From positions 1-10,852 of the forward strand of contig JAJZAG010000105.1 in assembly GCA_021799555.1 (NCBI GenBank): a stretch of DNA of 10,852 nt. Direction: 5' to 3'. Within the stretch, counting starts at the first letter, position 1; each line of letters opens with the position of its first letter. Positions 6,547-10,852 of this stretch are shown piece by piece. The notes beneath the pieces are model-generated. The model did not search any database, was not told the DNA's origin, and saw only the letters and a list, made by a program, of their open reading frames with translations. Source of the DNA: Deltaproteobacteria bacterium. GTDB lineage: Bacteria; Desulfobacterota; Binatia; Binatales; Binataceae. The position numbers were made by a program, and so were the translations under genes.

Positions 6547-7764
6547 TCAGATATGCAGCGCCTCGAAGACCTGCTGGCCGCGCTCGAAGCGCTCGCGCGA
6601 GAGCGGCGCGGCGTCGAGCGCGCCGTAGCTGCCGGTCGCGATCAAGTCGGCGAGCGCTTGCCCCGCCCCGTAGGATTGCATCACGCCGCGTCCGCTGAAT
6701 GAATGCGCCTCGAAGATCCGCGGTGCGGCGCGCCCAACGATCGCGCTGCGATCAGGGCTGACTTCGTAAAGCCCGGCCCATCCGGTCACGTGGCGCAAGC
6801 GCTCCATGCAGGACATCCGCGCGAACATCCGCGGCCAGATTTCGGTCTCGAAGAATCCGTCGCCGTCGTAGTTGAAATGGTATCCCGGCGGTTCCTCGGG
6901 TGGCGAATATCCGGCCAGGATGTACGGACCCTCGTTGTGGAAATAAACGCCCGAGGTATCGACGATCATCCCGTAGCGTTCGAAATTTGTCGCGCGGCTA
7001 TCGACGAGGCAGATTTGCCGCCGGATCGGCTCGCTGTAGTTTTTTAATCCCGCAAGGCGGAGCGGGACCGGTGACCATGCGCCGCCGGTGATCGCGATCG
7101 CGTCCGCCTCGACATCGAAAAGGCGGCCTGGTTCGGCTTCGCCGGGACCGTCCTCGGTCATCAGGCGGACCAATCCCGCGTCGGGCATCGCGGCGTCGGC
7201 CTGCCAGAGTCCAAGGCGCACGGAGCTTTGGCCCGGCTCGATTGAGAGGACATAGACGCGATCGACGAATTGCGCGCCGTGGCGCAGCGCAGCGGCGCGA
7301 TAATGCTGCTTTAGGAGGTTCGGATTTATCAGTCCGTCTTTGGGCGAAAAGGTTGCACCGGCGATTGCGTCGAGCTTGTCGATTTCGGGCACGCGCTGCG
7401 CGACTTGCGTCACCGTCAGAGTCTCGATCGGATGCCCAAGCGAGCGTTGGAGATCAACGTGGTCGAGCGCCTGTGGCCAGGTGTCCGAATCGTAGAGCCA
7501 TAGGTATCCTTTCTGGCGAAAACCGACTTCGCGGGAGATCGATTCGTAATACTCGATCGAGGCGCGGCATAACCGGATATTTACCGGCTGCCACCACGTG
7601 GCGCGGACGCCGCCGGCGTTCTTTTCGCTTGAGCTCAGACGTCCGCTCAGATCGATATCGACCGCGACTGTTTTAAGGCCGCGCTGCGCCGTAGCCATCG
7701 CGACCGAGCTGCCGATTATTCCGGCACCGATTAGACATACGTCAAAGCGCTCGCCCGCCCGCAT
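6547..7764 (-). CDS. FAD-dependent oxidoreductase, DAO family (sarcosine oxidase beta / glycine oxidase-like)
   Basis: 405-residue flavoenzyme of the DAO superfamily, expected to oxidise an amine or amino/hydroxy acid. The N-terminal Rossmann motif is VCLIGAGIIGSSVA (about 9-21), and an acidic residue after beta-2 (Asp36, in VAVDID) could bind the adenine ribose. SSEKNAGGVRATWW (45-58) matches the second FAD contact region of sarcosine oxidase beta-type proteins. The conserved C-terminal FAD-binding block is GWAGLYEVSPDRSAIVG (328-344), then HSFSGRGVMQSYGAGQALADL (354-374). No signal peptide or extra domains are visible. ATG 7764 has no clear Shine-Dalgarno sequence but sits directly before the FAD motif, as expected. 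It is divergent from the NRDE gene (127 bases apart) and may head the minus-strand run with MoxR and VWA. Substrate is not determinable by eye. Confidence 0.88.
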   Translation of the reverse strand: MRAGERFDVCLIGAGIIGSSVAMATAQRGLKTVAVDIDLSGRLSSSEKNAGGVRATWWQPVNIRLCRASIEYYESISREVGFRQKGYLWLYDSDTWPQALDHVDLQRSLGHPIETLTVTQVAQRVPEIDKLDAIAGATFSPKDGLINPNLLKQHYRAAALRHGAQFVDRVYVLSIEPGQSSVRLGLWQADAAMPDAGLVRLMTEDGPGEAEPGRLFDVEADAIAITGGAWSPVPLRLAGLKNYSEPIRRQICLVDSRATNFERYGMIVDTSGVYFHNEGPYILAGYSPPEEPPGYHFNYDGDGFFETEIWPRMFARMSCMERLRHVTGWAGLYEVSPDRSAIVGRAAPRIFEAHSFSGRGVMQSYGAGQALADLIATGSYGALDAAPLSRERFERGQQVFEALHI

Positions 7765-7891
7765 AGCATCACTATATCAGGCTCGGCGACATCTCGCCCG
7801 GCTCAGGGCCGGAAGTTGCAGCCGATGCACAATCAGCAGCGGAGCCCCCTCTTGTGTAGGCGCGCGGTTACCTGCCAAGTATGGAATCGAG

Positions 7892-8677
7892 ATGTGTACG
7901 CTAGCGATCTATTTCCGGGTGGCACCCGAATGGCCGGTGATTGTTGCCGCCAATCGCGACGAGTTTCTCGATCGCCCTGCCCTCGATCCAACTGTGCTCA
8001 ATGACGATCCGAACGTAGTCGGCGGCAAGGATTTGCGAGCCGGCGGAACGTGGCTCGGAGTAAACGAGAACGGCGTCTTGTGCGGGTTGCTGAACCGGCG
8101 TGCAGACGACGGGGGAAATCCGCGGGCGCGCTCGCGCGGGCTGCTTTGCCTCGATGCCCTGCGCCGTCCGACGGCGGAAGCGGCCGCGCTGTTCGCAGCG
8201 GCCGAGAATGGCGCGGATTATAATCCCTTCAATCTGCTGATCGCTTCGCGCGAGGCCGCGTTTGTCGTCTATAACCGGCGCAGCGCGATCGATATGGTCA
8301 AGCTTGAGCCGGGGTTGCATATGTTGTCGAATCAGGACGTCAACGACTTCGAGTGCCCGAAGATCAGCCGCTCTTACAACCGCTTCGCCGAGCTTGGAGC
8401 GCGCGCGGATTTCCGGCGCGATCCAGTCGCGATGCGCCTAGAACTAGCTCGCCTGCTTGCCGACCACAGCCCGGAACTAGATCCGCGCACCGGCAGGCCG
8501 AATTCGCTGTGCCTGCATCTGGATAACTACGGTACGCGCTCGTCGAGCCTGATTTTTCTGGGCCGCGAGCCCGGTCATGTCGAGCATTTCTTCGCCGCCG
8601 GCGCCCCCTGCAAGACCGCATACGCGCCTGCGGCTATCCCGCGGACCGGCAGTCACGGCGCGGCTCAGGGACGGTAG
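7892..8677 (+). CDS. NRDE family protein (TANGO2-like)
   Basis: 261-residue member of the NRDE/TANGO2 family. Its predicted fold resembles Ntn hydrolases, and a role in haem or lipid handling has been proposed for eukaryotic members. The protein opens with MCTLAIYFR, so Cys2 becomes the N-terminal residue if Met1 is removed, as conserved in the family. The name-giving motif is in VIVAANRDEFLDRPA (17-30, NRDE at 21-24). It is followed by GGKDLRAGGTWLGVNENGV (about 44-61), HMLSN (143-147) and a C-terminal TRSSSLIFL (215-223). Length is close to the usual 250-275. The frame is open upstream to 7598, but those residues overlap the divergent oxidoreductase and are not family-like. ATG 7892, with GGAATCGAG just before it, gives the conserved start. 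Its tail overlaps the oppositely oriented small membrane protein gene by 13 bases. The biochemical role in bacteria is unknown. Confidence 0.9.
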   Translation: MCTLAIYFRVAPEWPVIVAANRDEFLDRPALDPTVLNDDPNVVGGKDLRAGGTWLGVNENGVLCGLLNRRADDGGNPRARSRGLLCLDALRRPTAEAAALFAAAENGADYNPFNLLIASREAAFVVYNRRSAIDMVKLEPGLHMLSNQDVNDFECPKISRSYNRFAELGARADFRRDPVAMRLELARLLADHSPELDPRTGRPNSLCLHLDNYGTRSSSLIFLGREPGHVEHFFAAGAPCKTAYAPAAIPRTGSHGAAQGR

Positions 8678-8859
8678 AAACCGACAAGACCCGCGATGAC
8701 GAAGCAGATGATGGCGATCGCTCCGGAAGCAAGAAAAATCGAAGCGAGAAACGGCGGCTCGATTACGAAAAACATGACCACACCCGCGACCAGCGCAACG
8801 ACGCTTGCGATTATCGCCACGGCGACGCACATCCTGCGCAATTGCATCGACACACTCAT
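8665..8859 (-). CDS. Small two-helix membrane protein, unknown function
   Basis: 64-residue frame, not recognised as a named family. MSVSMQLRRM is a positively charged start. Two hydrophobic stretches, about 11-32 (CVAVAIIASVVALVAGVVMFFV) and 38-60 (around FLASIFLASGAIAIICFVIAG), are separated by a short IEPPF loop, giving a probable helical hairpin in the inner membrane. The third codon positions are GC-rich like those of neighbours. The same frame is open far upstream (to 9648), but that part is antisense to the isomerase gene. ATG 8859 is the natural start; no strong ribosome site is seen. It is divergent from the isomerase gene (63 bases apart) and overlaps the NRDE gene tail-to-tail by 13 bases. 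It could be a shadow of nothing in particular, but two clean helices starting at an ATG favour a real gene. Confidence 0.6.
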   Translation of the reverse strand: MSVSMQLRRMCVAVAIIASVVALVAGVVMFFVIEPPFLASIFLASGAIAIICFVIAGLVGFYRP

Positions 8860-8922
8860 CGCGAGCGTCCGAACCTGAGAGAAGGATTTACGCGGCCCTT
8901 GGCGCCTGTTAGAGAACTCCGG

Positions 8923-10017
8923 ATGAACATCTCGCGCAACGCCCGTATTCGACTCGCCGCATTCAGCGCGCTGATTGTCGCTGCCGCTTTCTCCATCGCG
9001 CCGCGGCTGCGCGCGGAATCCCTCCTCCAACCGGGTGCGGGCACCCTCGGCCAGGCGGACCTCAACTGGCAGCAGCGATTTCTCGGAATTCTGCCGCTGG
9101 TCAAGCCTGACCCGAAAGATCCCGTCGTGGTCACCGTGGATGGCCATCCCATTACCGCCGCCGAGATTACCGACTATGCGCATACCGAGCGGCAGATGAT
9201 CAATGCAACCTCGACCGAAGAAACCAAGGCAGTTTACAAGGACGCGACCGAGAACCTGATTAATCGCCAGCTTCTGATCGATGAAGCGGAGCGACGCAAG
9301 ATTCAGATCCCCGACCCCGAGGTTGCCGAACGCGCGCGCGAATTCAACGTCACCGGCGGCGGTTCCGCTCCGATACCGGGTTCGGCGCCCGATCCGCAGC
9401 TTATGGCCGCAGTGCGCGGCTCGATGATGATCGAAAAGATGCTCGACGACGAGTTCCGCGCGCAGAAGGTCCGACCGACGCCCGCGCAGATAAAAGATTA
9501 CTACGACCAGCATCGCGACCTCTTCATCAAGGATCCGGGCGAAGTAAGGATTTCGCACATCGCCGTTAAATTGCCGGATAATCCGACCGACGCTCAAAAG
9601 GCGGCCGCGCATGCGAAAATTCTGAAACTCTACAAAGAGGCGCAGCACAGCAAGGACTTCGCCGCACTGGCAAAGGCTAATTCAGAAGACAGCCAATCAG
9701 CCCCCAAGGGGGGAGACCTGGGCTACTTCCATCCGGGGCAATTGCCGCCGATCGTGGAAAAACAGGTCTTCGCTACGCCGGCCGGGCATCTGACCGAGAT
9801 CTTCGAATCCAATCTCGGCTTCAGTTTTATCAAGGTAACCGAACGCCGCGGCGAGACGTTCGCGACGCTCAAGGAAGCGACGCCCAAGATCGCGATGGTG
9901 CTGCTTGACTACAACGAAGACGCGGTGGTCAAGAAGATGCTCGAGCATTTGGCGCGCAAAGCGAAGATAGAATTCCACAAACCGCCCTCCGGCGCGAACC
10001 CTCCCGCTGGCGGCTAG
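8923..10017 (+). CDS. Exported PpiC/SurA-type peptidyl-prolyl cis-trans isomerase
   Basis: 364-residue periplasmic folding factor with parvulin-type isomerase activity. A signal peptide occupies about 1-31 (NARIRLAAFSALIVAAAFSI, cleavage after LRA). A SurA-like N-terminal chaperone domain follows at about 66-195, with VVTVDGHPITAAEI (70-82), NLINRQLLIDEAERRKI (111-127) and a C-terminal portion TPAQIKDYYDQHRDLF (186-201). The parvulin domain is about 207-305, with EVRISHIAVK, FAALAKANSEDSQSAPKGGDLGYF and GHLTEIFESNLGFSFIKV. The C-terminal extension (about 306-364) ends in a Pro/Gly-rich tail. No lipobox cysteine is present, so it is probably soluble. ATG 8923 gives the clean signal peptide; AGAGAA about 7 bases upstream is a modest ribosome site. 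The frame is open upstream to 8842 but without coding character. Client outer-membrane or secreted proteins are not identifiable. Confidence 0.9.
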   Translation: MNISRNARIRLAAFSALIVAAAFSIAPRLRAESLLQPGAGTLGQADLNWQQRFLGILPLVKPDPKDPVVVTVDGHPITAAEITDYAHTERQMINATSTEETKAVYKDATENLINRQLLIDEAERRKIQIPDPEVAERAREFNVTGGGSAPIPGSAPDPQLMAAVRGSMMIEKMLDDEFRAQKVRPTPAQIKDYYDQHRDLFIKDPGEVRISHIAVKLPDNPTDAQKAAAHAKILKLYKEAQHSKDFAALAKANSEDSQSAPKGGDLGYFHPGQLPPIVEKQVFATPAGHLTEIFESNLGFSFIKVTERRGETFATLKEATPKIAMVLLDYNEDAVVKKMLEHLARKAKIEFHKPPSGANPPAGG

Positions 10018-10136
10018 GGAACCTACGCATAATCTACTGGAGTTGGCCAAGAGCAGCGCGCGAGGAGAAAGAATCCCGGGAGACTTGCCGCGCGGATCGT
10101 CTTCACCTTTACAAAAATCGCGAGCGCAGTTGTTTC
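10018..10136. other. Convergent intergenic gap, no recognised element
   Basis: Gap between the stops of the isomerase and QueC-like genes. It contains two CCCGGG sites and short GC palindromes, but no stem followed by a T-run on either strand. I see no gene or terminator here. Confidence 0.4.
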
Positions 10137-10823
10137 CTAACCCGGGCGATGCACATAGCGGGTCGGATCGGGAATACGCGCTGCGGCGAAGCCTGCGACG
10201 CGCTCCGCGCATTTGGTGCATCGCCCGCAATGCAATGTGCCACGCGGGTTCGCGCAGGTGAGCGTGAGATCGAGACGCAGCGCCCTGCCCTTGCCAATCA
10301 CCTGCGCCTTGGTCATACCGGCGAAGGGCGTGACGATGCGCAGCGGCAGCCCGATACCAAGAGCGACGGCGCGTTCGACAGCGCGGAAAAACTCGGGTCG
10401 CGCATCAGGAAACGGATTCGATTCCAGCGGCGCGAGCGCGATCTCGCCAATCTTGCTTTGTGCGCAAAAGACCGCCGCCTTGACGAGCAAGCTCAGATTG
10501 CGTCCGACGATATAGTTGGATTCGACTTGCGCCGAGAAACCCGGAACCCCGCGGCCGGTAACGCTCCAATGCGAACCGGCAACGTCGGTCATCGGAGATT
10601 CGAGCACCGCAACGCTCTTGAGGCGCGGGTTTCTTAGCGCCGCGATGAATTTCCGCAACACCGAAAGCTCGGCGCGCTCCCACTTAAGTCCCGCGCGAAC
10701 GTAGATCGGGAAAACACGGCGGCCACGGCGTGCGAGGTCGGCAAGCATCACCGAACTGTCCAGGCCACCGCTGGCGAGGACCGCGATCCTGCCGCGTACG
10801 GGATGGATCCGGAAACTTTTCAC
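10137..10823 (-). CDS. queC: QueC-like 7-cyano-7-deazaguanine synthase (divergent)
   Basis: 228-residue PP-loop ATPase related to QueC, which converts 7-carboxy-7-deazaguanine to preQ0 with ATP and ammonia in queuosine biosynthesis. The PP-loop is ASGGLDSSV (17-25). NYIVGRNLSLL (103-113) matches the QueC PGRN-type region, NPFPDARPEFF (136-146) the P-D-C/A-R-P-E-F segment, and MTKAQVI (170-176) the conserved L-T-K motif. The zinc-site cysteines are Cys190, Cys199, Cys202 and Cys205 in TCANPRGTLHCGRCTKC. The usual D-Y-G-Q-R/H motif after the first strand is replaced by YVRAGLKWERAEL, and VAGSHWSVTG (81-90) is characteristic of a divergent QueC-like subgroup, so the exact reaction is less certain. 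The start is GTG 10823, overlapping the upstream frame's TGA as GTGA. It converges on the isomerase gene. No queD, queE or folE is visible. Confidence 0.8.
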   Translation of the reverse strand: MKSFRIHPVRGRIAVLASGGLDSSVMLADLARRGRRVFPIYVRAGLKWERAELSVLRKFIAALRNPRLKSVAVLESPMTDVAGSHWSVTGRGVPGFSAQVESNYIVGRNLSLLVKAAVFCAQSKIGEIALAPLESNPFPDARPEFFRAVERAVALGIGLPLRIVTPFAGMTKAQVIGKGRALRLDLTLTCANPRGTLHCGRCTKCAERVAGFAAARIPDPTRYVHRPG

Positions 10824-10852
10824 GCGAGCAATCGGCCGCCGTCGAGCACGAT
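10820..10852 (-). CDS. C-terminal end of an upstream gene, partial
   Basis: From the right edge an open minus-strand frame reads IVLDGGRLLA and stops at TGA 10822-10820, sharing bases with the GTG start of the QueC-like gene (GTGA). Such an overlap is typical of translationally coupled genes. Ten residues are too few to name a family. Because any short edge frame may be open by chance, this rests mainly on the overlap. Confidence 0.4.
   Translation of the reverse strand: MVLDGGRLLA

Noticed and set aside
7765..7891. Divergent promoter region between the FAD oxidoreductase and NRDE genes (TATAGT-like and TTGTGT-like hexamers).
   Set aside because: No pair of hexamers has good matches at 16-18 base spacing on either strand; too weak to annotate.
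8860..9648. Long minus-strand open frame opposite the isomerase gene, continuous with the small membrane protein.
   Set aside because: It is antisense to a clear coding gene and has no family features; only the last 64 codons look like protein.
9701..9716. CCCCCAAGGGGGG inverted repeat.
   Set aside because: It lies inside the conserved parvulin domain and encodes the family PKGGDLG segment.

Overview
The window is GC-rich, densely coded bacterial DNA, with overwhelmingly G/C third codon positions and short intergenic gaps. The exported proteins (a DsbA-like thiol oxidoreductase and a PpiC/SurA-type peptidyl-prolyl isomerase, both with N-terminal signal sequences) point to a Gram-negative cell with a periplasm. 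The mix of MoxR/CoxE, bifunctional nuclease, TANGO2-like and QueC-like genes would fit a deltaproteobacterial, Binatota or Acidobacteria-type soil or groundwater lineage. That placement is an inference; no rRNA or clade-defining marker is present.

Layout from left to right. Bases 1-683 (minus) carry the N-terminal two thirds of a class III PLP aminotransferase that runs off the left edge. Bases 684-1183 hold no intact gene but two decayed pieces on the plus strand: the start of an ECF sigma factor-like gene (815-926), followed directly by a multiply frameshifted slice of an IS110-family transposase (927-1116). Bases 1184-2233 (plus) encode a DsbA-family protein with a CPFC active site. A run of five minus-strand genes follows, read from 7764 down to 2355: an FAD-dependent DAO-family oxidoreductase, a MoxR-type AAA+ ATPase, a CoxE-like VWA protein, a DUF151 bifunctional-nuclease-domain protein and a membrane-anchored TPR protein. 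Bases 7892-8677 (plus) encode an NRDE/TANGO2 family protein. It meets tail-to-tail a 64-residue two-helix membrane protein (8665-8859, minus). Bases 8923-10017 (plus) encode the exported PpiC/SurA-like isomerase. Bases 10137-10823 (minus) encode a divergent QueC homologue, coupled by a 4-base GTGA overlap to a gene whose last 10 codons lie at the right edge.

Functional picture. The MoxR ATPase and VWA protein form the usual two-component chaperone-like module (AAA+ motor plus MIDAS adaptor) used to insert cofactors or remodel target complexes; its client cannot be named from this window. The DsbA-like protein, the TPR membrane protein and the PpiC-type isomerase are consistent with envelope protein folding, but lie in separate transcription units. 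The rest is general metabolism and tRNA-modification-type chemistry.

I see no CRISPR array, no tRNA or rRNA, no intact mobile element and no defence island. I do not see a convincing previously undescribed system. The features most worth a second look are the sigma-factor/IS110 scar, the paired hairpins between the MoxR and VWA genes, the Cys4 insertion in the aminotransferase, and the divergent QueC with its coupled upstream neighbour.
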